A stretch of 64,000 nt of DNA from Bifidobacterium saguinibicoloris (GTDB lineage Bacteria > Actinomycetota > Actinomycetes > Actinomycetales > Bifidobacteriaceae): contig NZ_JAHBBF010000013.1 of assembly GCF_019331725.1 (NCBI RefSeq), positions 1-64,000 on the forward strand, given 5' to 3'. The notes under the pieces are model-generated. The model saw nothing but the letters and a program-made list of their open reading frames with translations, did no database searches and was not told where the DNA came from. A program made the translations under genes and the position numbers. This document shows positions 28,708 to 36,698 of the stretch, piece by piece. Within the stretch, counting starts at the first letter, position 1; each line of letters begins with the position of its first letter.

Positions 28708-29751
28708 TTAGCGTGCAACCGTGACGCTGCCCGCGGAGTCCATGGAGGCGTAATGCGGCCGGATGAGCGGCTTCGCAGGCGCCTCGGCGGCGATGATGCG
28801 GTCCACCGCGCCGCTGCGCCGCCACGTCTCGGCCACCCGTTCCCGGACCTGCGTGGTGGGGACGAACGCCACCACCGAAGGGCCCGATCCGGAGACGAAC
28901 GCGTGCCGCGCGCCCGCCCGCAGCGCCTCGTCCACGGCCGTGCCGCTGCGCGGATGCAGCTCCACCGCGGCCCGCTGCAGATGGTTGCGGTGGCCGTCCC
29001 CGGCGCCGACGCGGTCGAAGGCCGCATACACCTTCGGCGTGCTCAGCTGCGCCTGATAGGCACCGACGAGCACCTCTCCGCAGTAGCCTTCGGCCCGCAG
29101 CGCGCGGTCCATATCGGAGCCCTCCTCGATGGGCGTGATGATCTCGCCGTAGCCGGTGCCGCGCGCGTAGCCTCCCGCCACGCAGAACGGCATGTCCGCG
29201 CCGAGCGTGGCCGCCACCTTGCGCAGGCGCGCCACCGGCCAGTCGAGCCCCCACAGCACGTTGAGCGCGAGGATCGTGGCCGCGGCGTCGGCGGAGCCGC
29301 CCGCCAGACCGGCCCCCACGGGGATGCGCTTGTCGATGGACAGCGCCACGTCCGGCGTGCGTCCGGCCTCCTCGGCCATCGCGAACAGGGCGAGCACCGC
29401 GTGGTTGCGACGCATGTCGGCGGCGCCGGACGCCAGATCGCCCAGATGCCTGCCGGCGAGGTCCAGCGAGAACCCGGATCCGGCCGGTTTCGCGTCGGCG
29501 GTGACCGTGTCGGTCAGGCTCAGCGCGCAGTAGATGGTGTCGAGCTCGTGGCGGCCGCCCCATTGCTCGTGGGCGGGTCCCACCTCCAGCGTGAGGTTCG
29601 TCTTCGCCGGGCAGTCCACGCTGACGGACACGGGAAGGGCGTCGTGGTTCCGGCGTCCGTGCGACGCATCGGCCGTTCCAGCCGTTCCCGCCGTCCCGAG
29701 CGGCCCGTTCGCGGCGGCGAGGTCCGCAGGCGACGCGACGGCGGAGGTCAT
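28708..29751 (-). CDS. ispE: 4-diphosphocytidyl-2-C-methyl-D-erythritol kinase
   Basis: IspE phosphorylates CDP-methylerythritol in the MEP route to isoprenoids. The 347-residue GHMP kinase has the substrate motif CPAKTNLTLEVG (about residues 47-58), the ATP-binding PVGAGLAGGSADAAATI (about 150-166) and a C-terminal FVSGSGPSVVAFV. A low-complexity Ala/Gly/Thr extension of about 45 residues precedes the domain. ATG 29751 overlaps the rsmA stop as ATGA, which supports the extended start. The rsmA-ispE pairing is conserved in actinobacteria. Isoprenoid supply serves the lipid carriers used by MurJ. Confidence 0.94.
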   Translation of the reverse strand: MTSAVASPADLAAANGPLGTAGTAGTADASHGRRNHDALPVSVSVDCPAKTNLTLEVGPAHEQWGGRHELDTIYCALSLTDTVTADAKPAGSGFSLDLAGRHLGDLASGAADMRRNHAVLALFAMAEEAGRTPDVALSIDKRIPVGAGLAGGSADAAATILALNVLWGLDWPVARLRKVAATLGADMPFCVAGGYARGTGYGEIITPIEEGSDMDRALRAEGYCGEVLVGAYQAQLSTPKVYAAFDRVGAGDGHRNHLQRAAVELHPRSGTAVDEALRAGARHAFVSGSGPSVVAFVPTTQVRERVAETWRRSGAVDRIIAAEAPAKPLIRPHYASMDSAGSVTVAR

Positions 29752-30749
29752 GCCGTCACCTCACCATCGCCGTCGTCGGCCGTGGCGCCCGCGGCGCCCG
29801 CGGCGGCGTCTGCGTCGTCGTCGGCCGCCTGCGCGAGGCACGCCTTGGCCAACGCGGTGAACTCGCCGATGGTGAGCGTCTCGCCGCGGCGGGTCGGGTC
29901 GATGCCGGCCGACTCGAACGCGCCGGCGGGCACCGTCTTCTTCAGCGCCGCGTGCAGCGTCTTGCGCCGCTGCCCGAACGCGGCGTCGATGAGACGGAAC
30001 GTCTCGCGACGCAGCGCCACGTCGTCGGCGCCGTCGTCCGTGTGCGTGCGATGGAAGGCGACGAGTGCGGAATCGACGTTCGGCGCGGGCCAGAACACGT
30101 TGCGTCCGATGACGCCGGCGCGGCTCGATTCGCCGTACCAGGCGAGCTTGACGCTGGGGGTGCCGTAGATCTTGCTGCCGGGCGTGGCGACGAGACGGTC
30201 CGCCACCTCCTTCTGCACCATGACGAGGAACGATTCGAGGTTCGGGAAGCGTTCCAGCAGGGTGAGGATGATCGGCGTGGCCACGTTGTACGGCAGGTTC
30301 GCGACGAGCGTGAACGGCTCGCCGTCGGCGAAGTCCGTCAGGTTCTCCGGGGAGACGGTGAGGGCGTCGCGGTTCACTATGGCGAGGCGTCCGGACGCCT
30401 CCGGCATGAATTCGGCGACGGTCTGCGGCAGGCGTTCCGCCAGCGGCGGGTCGATCTCCACGGCCGTCATGCGCGCGCCGGTCTCCAGGATGGCCAGCGT
30501 GAGGGAGCCCAGTCCGGGCCCGACCTCGAGCACGTGCGTGTCGGCGTCGACGTGCGCCTCACGCACGATGCGGCGCACCGTGCCCGGGTCGATGACGAAG
30601 TTCTGTCCGAACTTCTTCGTGGGGCTGACGCCCGCCTCCGCGGCGATGCGGCGGATGTCGGCCGCGCCGAGCAGGTGTCCGGTTGCGGCGGTTGCGGCGG
30701 GGGAGTCCGGTTCCTCGGATGCGTGACGTGTCGATGTCGTGGTGTTCAT
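29748..30749 (-). CDS. rsmA: 16S rRNA (adenine-1518/1519-N6) dimethyltransferase
   Basis: RsmA (KsgA) dimethylates two adjacent adenines near the 3' end of 16S rRNA. The 333-residue protein has KKFGQNFVIDPG (about residues 45-56), the SAM-binding LEVGPGLGSLTLAILE, and the catalytic NLPYNVATPII (about 175-185). A 30-residue N-terminal extension and an Ala/Asp-rich C-terminal tail are lineage additions. It follows the Rpf-like gene by 94 bp and is coupled to ispE by a four-base overlap. The rpf-rsmA-ispE order matches mycobacteria and corynebacteria. Confidence 0.95.
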   Translation of the reverse strand: MNTTTSTRHASEEPDSPAATAATGHLLGAADIRRIAAEAGVSPTKKFGQNFVIDPGTVRRIVREAHVDADTHVLEVGPGLGSLTLAILETGARMTAVEIDPPLAERLPQTVAEFMPEASGRLAIVNRDALTVSPENLTDFADGEPFTLVANLPYNVATPIILTLLERFPNLESFLVMVQKEVADRLVATPGSKIYGTPSVKLAWYGESSRAGVIGRNVFWPAPNVDSALVAFHRTHTDDGADDVALRRETFRLIDAAFGQRRKTLHAALKKTVPAGAFESAGIDPTRRGETLTIGEFTALAKACLAQAADDDADAAAGAAGATADDGDGEVTA

Positions 30750-30843
30750 ATCACCTTCCGCGATTGCGATGGGTATGCGTTGGGGTCTGCGATGGGTGGT
30801 GGCGATGCCGGTTCGTGCGATGGCGCGCGGAACGCTCCGCCGA

Positions 30844-32376
30844 TCAGTACCAGTTGTGGGCGAGCCACCAGGTCTTCGCCTTGGTGGGGGAGCCGTAGCG
30901 CTGCGCGATGTAGCTCAGGCCCCAGTCGATCTGGACGGCGCCGTCGTCCTTCCAGCCGGTGCCCATCTTGGAGCCGGGGAGGGCCTGCGGGATGCCGTAG
31001 GCGTCGGACCAGGGGTTGTCGGCGTACCACAGCCAGCCGGATTCCTTGTTCCACAGCCACACGAGCGTGTCCCACTCGGTGCCGGTCCATCCGCGCTGCG
31101 CGGCGGCCGCGGCCGCGTAGGTCTGCGCCTGCGCCACGGTGGGGTGCCACAGGCGGCCGCTGCCGGAGTTGGACGAGGATCCCGAGTTGCCGGAGTTGCC
31201 GGAATTGCCGGAATTGCCGGAGTTGGAGTTGCCCGAGTTGTTGGAATTGGAGGAGTTGCCGGAGTTGTTGGGCTTGTTCGAGCTGCCCGAATTCGAGTTG
31301 CCCGAGTTATTGGAGTTGTTGGAGTTGCCCGAGTTGCCGGAATTGTTCGAACCGGAGTTCGAGGAGTTGCCCGAGTTGTTCGATCCGGAGTCGTTCTTGG
31401 AATCGTCCTTGCCGGAGTCGTTCTTGTCCGTCTTGTCGTTCTTGGACGTGTCGGAGTCGTCGTTCTTCGAGTTGTTCTTGCCGGCGTCCGCCTGGCCGTT
31501 GCTGGTGTCCTGCGGGTCCTCGACCTTCTCCGGGCCGACGGCCACGATCCTGTCGAGCGCGATCTTCGTGGTGGTCTCGCTGACGAGCGTCTCGCTCTCC
31601 GCCACGCCGTCCACGTACGTCACGTCGTACACCTGCGTGATCTCGCCGTTCTGGCCCTCCTGCTGGATGACCGTCTGCCCCGGATCCAGGGAGGAGTCGA
31701 TGACGGTCTGCGTGCCGTACGGCACCGTCTTGACGCGGGTCTCCTGGCCGTGGGTCACGCGCTGCACGCGCAGGATGGTCTTGCCGCCGTCCTCGGTGAC
31801 GCTGACGCGGTCCTCCTTGCCCACGTTGATGCCTTTGGAATCGAGGATGGATGCGGCCGGCAGCTTGCCGTTCGGGGCTACGGAGGTCTTGCCGTCGGCG
31901 ATCACCGTCACCGGGCCCTCCTTGTTGATGACCAGGCCGCCGGTGAGCTGGTTGTAGATGTTGTCGATGTTGACGGTGACCTGCTGCGCCTGCTTCTCGT
32001 TCGCCTTGAAGAAGCCGATGAGCTGGTCGGCGCTGTCCGCCACGGTCCAGAACGGGATCTCCTCGCCGTCCACGTTCACCGTGGTCTGATAGGCGCTGCG
32101 CACGCTCACCACCGCATGGTCCGTCAGCGTGCTGCCGGAGGAGGACTTCACCACGTCGTGCGTCTTCACGTCGACGCCCTGCTCCTCGAGCAGACGGTCC
32201 ACGGTCATCGCGTAGGTCTCGACGGTGGTGGTCTTGCCGTTCACGTCCAGCGCCACCGCCTTGCGGGTGGAGAATCCGAAGCCCGCGGCCGAGGCGGCGA
32301 CCACCGCCACCACGCACACGGCCACACGGATACGGCGCAACATCACGAATCGTTGCGGGGTCCATCGCCGTGCCAT
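30844..32376 (-). CDS. Rpf-like secreted cell-wall transglycosylase (DUF348-G5 type)
   Basis: The 510-residue protein has an N-terminal signal anchor (about residues 12-38), three DUF348 repeats, and a G5 domain around residues 225-300 (TKIALDRIVAVGPEK at its start). A spacer of over 130 residues made almost only of Asn, Ser, Gly, Lys and Asp follows. The C-terminal wall-active domain of about 90 residues (GTEWDTLVWLWNKESGWLWYADNPWSDAYGIPQALPGSKM) carries the catalytic-type Glu in NKESGW. This is the architecture of RpfB, but with a bifidobacterial soluble lytic transglycosylase-like domain in place of the classical Rpf domain. ATG 32376 follows GAAAGAGG. It lies behind a structured leader. 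It is first in rpf-rsmA-ispE. Confidence 0.85.
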   Translation of the reverse strand: MARRWTPQRFVMLRRIRVAVCVVAVVAASAAGFGFSTRKAVALDVNGKTTTVETYAMTVDRLLEEQGVDVKTHDVVKSSSGSTLTDHAVVSVRSAYQTTVNVDGEEIPFWTVADSADQLIGFFKANEKQAQQVTVNIDNIYNQLTGGLVINKEGPVTVIADGKTSVAPNGKLPAASILDSKGINVGKEDRVSVTEDGGKTILRVQRVTHGQETRVKTVPYGTQTVIDSSLDPGQTVIQQEGQNGEITQVYDVTYVDGVAESETLVSETTTKIALDRIVAVGPEKVEDPQDTSNGQADAGKNNSKNDDSDTSKNDKTDKNDSGKDDSKNDSGSNNSGNSSNSGSNNSGNSGNSNNSNNSGNSNSGSSNKPNNSGNSSNSNNSGNSNSGNSGNSGNSGNSGSSSNSGSGRLWHPTVAQAQTYAAAAAAQRGWTGTEWDTLVWLWNKESGWLWYADNPWSDAYGIPQALPGSKMGTGWKDDGAVQIDWGLSYIAQRYGSPTKAKTWWLAHNWY

Positions 32377-32464
32377 AGTCATACCTCTTTCCCGCCCGGA
32401 ATTCGGCGCGTTGGCGCGACCGGGCATACCGGTGCCATCGTAGCGCAACAAGTGCAAAGAAAAA

Positions 32465-32503
32465 GAAAAAAGGGGGCGGGAGAGAAGGGGAAGTTCCCGC
32501 CCC
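32465..32503 (-). terminator. Intrinsic terminator (attenuator) in the leader
   Basis: The minus strand reads GGGGCGGG, a 15-base loop, CCCGCCCC, then CTTTTTTC. The stem is perfect and the U-run strong. It stands about 90 bases before the start codon of the Rpf-like gene, so transcription must pass it for expression. Confidence 0.82.
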
Positions 32504-32617
32504 TGTAACCGGGACAGGAGTTGGTTGGGGGACACTCCTGCCCTGTCTAGGGAACCAAAATCGGGGGAAGGCTCCTAGACGCTTACCCGTGTTAAGTCTG
32601 TATCGCGCCCCCGGCGC
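32465..32617 (-). ncRNA. Candidate structured RNA leader of the Rpf-like gene
   Basis: On the minus strand, TATACT (32629-32624) can serve as -10, giving a leader of about 240 bases. Helix P1: CCTAGAC at 32574-32580 with GTCTAGG at 32545-32551. Helix P2: ACTCCTG at 32534-32540 with CAGGAGT at 32515-32521, extended by CCC and GGG. The intrinsic terminator at 32465-32503 then follows. CCTGTC (32542-32547) can instead pair with GACAGG (32513-32518), which would break both P1 and P2. Actinobacterial rpf genes often have c-di-AMP (ydaO) riboswitches, but I do not see that consensus (GGGGACCCA, GCTAACC). The same hairpins could also terminate tRNA-Thr transcription. Confidence 0.55.
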
Positions 32618-32649
32618 ACAACTAGTATACGCCATCCCTGAACACGACG

Positions 32650-32723
32650 AGCCTCTTGTCGGGATCGAACCGACGACCTGCCGCTTACAAGGCGGCCGCT
32701 CTGGCCATCTGAGCTAAAGAGGC
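32650..32723 (-). tRNA. tRNA-Thr (anticodon UGU)
   Basis: The minus strand folds into a standard cloverleaf of 74 bases. The acceptor is GCCTCTT with AAGAGGC. The D arm is AGCTCAGATGGCCAGAGC. The anticodon stem GCCGC/GCGGC closes the loop CTTGTAA. The T arm contains GGTTCGATCC. The anticodon TGT reads ACA threonine codons. CCA is not encoded. Confidence 0.95.
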
Positions 32724-32771
32724 ATGCGCGTGTTGCCCTTCGCGGCACACGCGCGGGAGACCAGCATACAC

Positions 32772-32799
32772 CATGGGCCGCCCGAGCGGGCGGCCCATG
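32772..32799. terminator. Hairpin after the DsbA-like gene
   Basis: CATGGGCCGCCCG pairs with CGGGCGGCCCATG around a two-base centre (tip opens to a CGAG loop). It lies 7 bp after the DsbA-like stop on the minus strand. No U-run follows. Confidence 0.65.
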
Positions 32800-32805
32800 A
32801 CGACG

Positions 32806-33777
32806 TCACTTGCCGGTGGTGAGGGAGATCGGTTTGCCGCTGGCGCCGATGGACGGCAGCGTGCCCTCCTGGCCCACCTGGTCATCGGTGAGGCCCAGGG
32901 CCTCCACCAGGCCCTTGTCCGCCGTCAGCGAGGCGGTGGAGAGCTGGTTCATGTCCCAGAAGTGGCCGTTGATGGTGACCGTCGGCGTGGTCATCGAGCC
33001 CTTGAGCTGGCCGGAGACGTTCGCCAGCTCGGTGCGCTTCGGCGTGTACGTGTCGATGGCGTCCAGCCACTTGGTGTACTTGTCGGTCACGGCGGCATCG
33101 GCCACCTTCTGCGCCACGCCCGCGTTGACGGCCTGCTTCTTCATCTGGTCGTCGGAGGTCTTCTTGCCGGAGTTCTCGGCCGGCTGGAAGTCCTCGGCGT
33201 ACATGTTCGTGATGAAGCCGAGGATGTGGCTGGCGTCCTTGTCCTGCTCGGTGATGGACAGCAGCATGTTGGCGGCGCGCGTCGAGTACTCGTCGGAGCT
33301 CCAGCGGTCGCCGAACGACATCGGATGCAGCTCCAGGTCGATCTGGCCGGCCTCGACCAGCTTGGTGATCGTCTCGCCCGCGGTGCGTTCGAAGTTGCCG
33401 CAGCCGGAGCACATGAAGTCCATGTAGACGGCCACGGTGGGGGCGTCGTCCACGGTCTTGCCCACGCCGTCCTTGGACAGGATGACGCCGCCCTTGTCGT
33501 CGGCGGTGCTCGGCTTGTCCTCCACCTTCTGCAGCGCGTCGTACGCCTCCTGGACGGTCATGTCGCTGCCGGCGGCCGAGGTGTGCGCCTTCCACAGCGC
33601 GATGCCGGCGACGAGCGCCAGGACGGCCACGATGGCCACGACGATCGCGCCGATGATGGTCTGCTGCCGGCGTTCCTTCGCCGCCTGCTCCGCCCTCGCC
33701 TTCGCGGCGGCCTCCTCGGCCGCGCGGCGCGCGGCGCGCGTCTTGCGTTTGTCCGTCTTGTTCGCGTTCGATGCCAT
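32806..33777 (-). CDS. Membrane-anchored DsbA-like thiol oxidoreductase
   Basis: The 323-residue protein has a very basic, helical cytoplasmic N-terminus (about residues 1-38), one transmembrane helix (about 40-63) and an outside thioredoxin-fold domain. The redox motif is CSGC in YMDFMCSGCGNFE (about residue 122), with the cis-proline TTPTV near residue 270 and an inserted helical domain between. This is the DsbA-like family typical of Gram-positive actinobacteria, which oxidises or isomerises disulfides in exported proteins. It stands alone between tRNA-Thr and the kinase gene, on the same strand as the kinase. ATG 33777 follows AAAGGACA. Confidence 0.9.
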   Translation of the reverse strand: MASNANKTDKRKTRAARRAAEEAAAKARAEQAAKERRQQTIIGAIVVAIVAVLALVAGIALWKAHTSAAGSDMTVQEAYDALQKVEDKPSTADDKGGVILSKDGVGKTVDDAPTVAVYMDFMCSGCGNFERTAGETITKLVEAGQIDLELHPMSFGDRWSSDEYSTRAANMLLSITEQDKDASHILGFITNMYAEDFQPAENSGKKTSDDQMKKQAVNAGVAQKVADAAVTDKYTKWLDAIDTYTPKRTELANVSGQLKGSMTTPTVTINGHFWDMNQLSTASLTADKGLVEALGLTDDQVGQEGTLPSIGASGKPISLTTGK

Positions 33778-33879
33778 CGGTGGTATGTCCTTTCCCCAAT
33801 ATCAAACCGAAGACCAGCCCCGGTCCACAGACGGCCGCGATGCGGGGTGTGGACGGGCATTGAGCGCCAGTCTAGCCCA

Positions 33880-33902
33880 GAGCCCCGCACAATACGGGGC
33901 TC
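33880..33902 (-). terminator. Hairpin after the Ser/Thr kinase gene
   Basis: GAGCCCCG pairs with CGGGGCTC around a seven-base loop, 22 bp after the kinase stop on the minus strand. There is no U-run, so confidence in termination is moderate. Confidence 0.5.
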
Positions 33903-33923
33903 CATCGTTGAATTCCGGGTGAA

Positions 33924-36215
33924 CTACGCCACCGGCGGATTGCCGCGCGTCACGCCGGCACCGAGCCGCAACGTGGCCGTGTACGGCCAGAACGCGGCGA
34001 CGAGCCATGCCGCGGCGGCCATGAACGCAAGTGCCGCGCCCGTGGCGGACAGCGGCCCCTCGACCGGCCAGGGCACCTGATATGGCCAGATGCCGCCCGG
34101 CGTGGGCGTGGGCGTGACCGGCAGCTGGAACACCAGGACGAGCGCGGTCATGCCGGCCACGTCGACGAGCAGGAACAGCAGCGTGCGCGCCACGGCCATG
34201 GCCAGCGCCTTGAGCAGATGCCAGGGCATCTGCACGGCGCGCATGGCCGCGTCCGAGCCCCTGCGTTCGCCGCCGCGGCGCTCCTCGCGGGTGAGCTGCG
34301 CGTCGGCGCTGCACCCGATGGTGAGCAGCACCCAGAAGATGACGGCGGCCGCCACGACGCCGGCGGTCGGCGTGATGACCGCCGCGACGGCCGGCACCAC
34401 GGTGAACGCGAACAGCGGCGCCTTGCCTCGCTGGAGATAGCGTATGCGCGCCTCGACGGCCGGGTTGGGCGCCGTCGGTCCCATCTGCGGTCCCATCCGC
34501 GGCGGCTGCGGGAATCCCGAGACCGGCATCGGTGCGGACTGCATCGGCATGGGCCGCATCGGCGTGACCGGCATGGTGGCGGGCGCGCCGTTCCCGGTCG
34601 GAGGCATGACGGCGGTCGCCTGCGTCGCCGGCTCACGCAGGAACGCCGGCACCGTGCCCGTCACGGGCGCGACGCCCGGACGGGCGTCCGTCGCAGGGGT
34701 CTGCGGCGGCAACGCGGCGGTCGCGGAACCGACGCCTCCGTCCGATGCCGTCTCCTGCTGCGGGCGATACGGCACGTAGGCGGGCGGCATCTCCTCCGGT
34801 CCGTCCGTCTCCTCCGGCTCTTCGGCGGCCGCCGTCCCGTCGTCGTCCGACGTGCCCGCAAGCCGTCGCAACCGGCGACGCGATTCGTCCGTCGTCCGTC
34901 CGGAACCGTCCGGAATGTCCCAGCCATGCCGCATCGCGGGCATCACCCGGGTACGCGACGGCAGGACGGCCGGGACGTCGGGCACCCCATCGTCGGCGAG
35001 CATGGCCGTGGCGTCGTCGGCGTCGAGCGGATCGCTGGCCAACGCCACCGTGCACTGGTCCGGACGCAACGCGCGCGTCGCGTCCGTCACGGCGTCCCAG
35101 TCATCGCCGTCGCGCCATGCGGCGCGCGCCGACGCGGCGGGCGGCATGACGGCCGTGGCGGCGGTCGCCGGCATCATCCGCGTGCCGGGAAGCGCCGCCG
35201 TGCCGGACAGACCGGACGGGGCGTCGGACAGGACGGCCGTGGCGTCGCCGTCAAAAGGGCGCATCACCTCGGTGGCGTCGCCCGTCGTATGAGGCAGGGT
35301 GCTGTCGAGCGTGTCGTCGTCGAGCGCGGCGAACGGGATCAGCGCGTCCAACGCGATGGCGTGCAGCAGCTGATCGGGCGTGCACCGCTTCGCGGGATCG
35401 GGATTGAGGGCGCTGCGGAACGCGGTCAGCGTATGCACCGGCAGGCCGGCGAGATTCGCGTTGCCGGACGCCTCACGCTCCAGGACGGCCATCATCGGCT
35501 TTGTGCCGAACACCGGCTCGCCGGTGGCGGCGAACGCGAGCACCGAGGCGACCGACCACCAGTCGGTCGCCTCGCTCGATTCGGCGCCGTCGATGATCTC
35601 CGGGGCGATGAACCCCGGCGTGCCCATCACCAGGCCGGTGCGCGTCACGTGGCTTTCGCCTTCGCCCATCGCGATGCCGAAGTCGACGAGCACCGGGCCG
35701 GACGCGGACACCATCACGTTCGTCGGCTTGATGTCGCGGTGGATGATGCCCGCCGCGTGCACGGCGCGCACCGCGTCGATGAGCTTGCGGGCGAGCCGCT
35801 CCAGGTCGTCGCCCACGTACTTGCCGTTCGCGGCCACGTCGTCCTTGAGGTTCTTGCCTTCGATGAGTTCGGTGACGATGAACGCCACCGCGTCGTCGAG
35901 CTCCATGTCGACGATGCCGCACACGCCGGGATGGTCCACGCGCTTCAGCGCCATCGCCTCGCGGCGCAGGCGCTCGCGCGCGGTGACGTTCTCCTTGAGG
36001 TTCGGGTCCTGCGGTGTCCGCACGCCGGGGTCCGCGCCGTCGCCGGACGCCTCGTCGGACAGCGAATCGCGCAGGATCTTCATCGCATACACCTGTCCGC
36101 CGTCGTCGTGCACGCGCCACACCGAACCCATCGCGCCGGAACCCAGCCGGGAGATGAGGGTGTAGCCGCCCACCACCTCGCCCGGACGGAGGTTCAACGC
36201 GCTCAAATCACTCAT
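33924..36215 (-). CDS. Membrane Ser/Thr protein kinase (Hanks type)
   Basis: The 763-residue protein has a complete N-terminal kinase domain (about residues 15-280): glycine loop RLGSGAMGSVW, catalytic lysine K46 in VYAMKILRD, HRD at 159-161 (IIHRDIKPTN), DFG at 178-180 and the P+1 region GTPGFIAPE. A low-complexity linker of about 300 residues follows, rich in Ala, Pro, Asp and Thr. It has repeated short Thr motifs (DATEVMRPF, DATAVLSD, ATAVMPPA, TRVMPAM, ATAVMPPTG). About four transmembrane segments end the protein, with a short tail. There are no PASTA repeats, so the ligand-sensing part differs from PknB. ATG 36215 follows AGGATGGG. Confidence 0.93.
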   Translation of the reverse strand: MSDLSALNLRPGEVVGGYTLISRLGSGAMGSVWRVHDDGGQVYAMKILRDSLSDEASGDGADPGVRTPQDPNLKENVTARERLRREAMALKRVDHPGVCGIVDMELDDAVAFIVTELIEGKNLKDDVAANGKYVGDDLERLARKLIDAVRAVHAAGIIHRDIKPTNVMVSASGPVLVDFGIAMGEGESHVTRTGLVMGTPGFIAPEIIDGAESSEATDWWSVASVLAFAATGEPVFGTKPMMAVLEREASGNANLAGLPVHTLTAFRSALNPDPAKRCTPDQLLHAIALDALIPFAALDDDTLDSTLPHTTGDATEVMRPFDGDATAVLSDAPSGLSGTAALPGTRMMPATAATAVMPPAASARAAWRDGDDWDAVTDATRALRPDQCTVALASDPLDADDATAMLADDGVPDVPAVLPSRTRVMPAMRHGWDIPDGSGRTTDESRRRLRRLAGTSDDDGTAAAEEPEETDGPEEMPPAYVPYRPQQETASDGGVGSATAALPPQTPATDARPGVAPVTGTVPAFLREPATQATAVMPPTGNGAPATMPVTPMRPMPMQSAPMPVSGFPQPPRMGPQMGPTAPNPAVEARIRYLQRGKAPLFAFTVVPAVAAVITPTAGVVAAAVIFWVLLTIGCSADAQLTREERRGGERRGSDAAMRAVQMPWHLLKALAMAVARTLLFLLVDVAGMTALVLVFQLPVTPTPTPGGIWPYQVPWPVEGPLSATGAALAFMAAAAWLVAAFWPYTATLRLGAGVTRGNPPVA

Positions 36216-36299
36216 GGCACCCATCCTATCCATGGCCCGGGTATGCCGGAGCATATGTGCCGGCCGTCGCCGGCCATGCGTGTTGCACGGTGCCGTCCG

Positions 36300-36612
36300 T
36301 GGCGCTTCCGGGCTCCGTAGGCGTCGTTTCCGTGCCAAGCCTGGTGCGGAACCGACGCTTAGGAGGTTTGCGCGGCGTTTCCGGCCACTCTGTGGCACGC
36401 CGGCGATGCTGATGACGTCATCAGCGGCGTATGTGTGCCGATCTTGGCACGGAAACGACGCTGGGGGCTCCGTAGGCGTCGTTTCCGTGCCAACGGGTGT
36501 ATGGCCGCAGATGACGTTGGCTTTCCGCCGACGGCGTTGGCACGGACTCGACGGTGTTGGCGCGGATCCGACGGTGGTGGCACGGATCCGACGGTGGTGG
36601 GACGGTGACGGA
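36300..36612. repeat. Intergenic repeat block between the kinase and glycosyltransferase genes
   Basis: The 483-bp gap holds no gene but several repeats. GCGTCGTTTCCGTGCCAA occurs at 36321-36338 and 36476-36493, and its exact complement at 36444-36461. The last two form an 18-bp stem with a 14-base loop. The first copy forms an imperfect hairpin with 36342-36358. GCTGATGACGTCATCAGC at 36408-36425 is an 18-bp perfect palindrome. Four 20-bp tandem units beginning ACGG lie at 36531-36610. The hairpins resemble REP-type elements. I cannot tell whether copies exist elsewhere. Confidence 0.75.
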
Positions 36613-36698
36613 TGCGGGATGGGCGTGCCCATGGCCCGCGCCCGCGTTCGCCTCCTCTCTTCACGTCCCGTTCGCCCGACGGCGTTACGCTGGTGCGC

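Noticed and set aside
32545-32580. ydaO (c-di-AMP) riboswitch before the Rpf-like gene
   Set aside because: Expected from other actinobacteria, but the conserved GGGGACCCA, GTGAAT and GCTAACC segments are not present.
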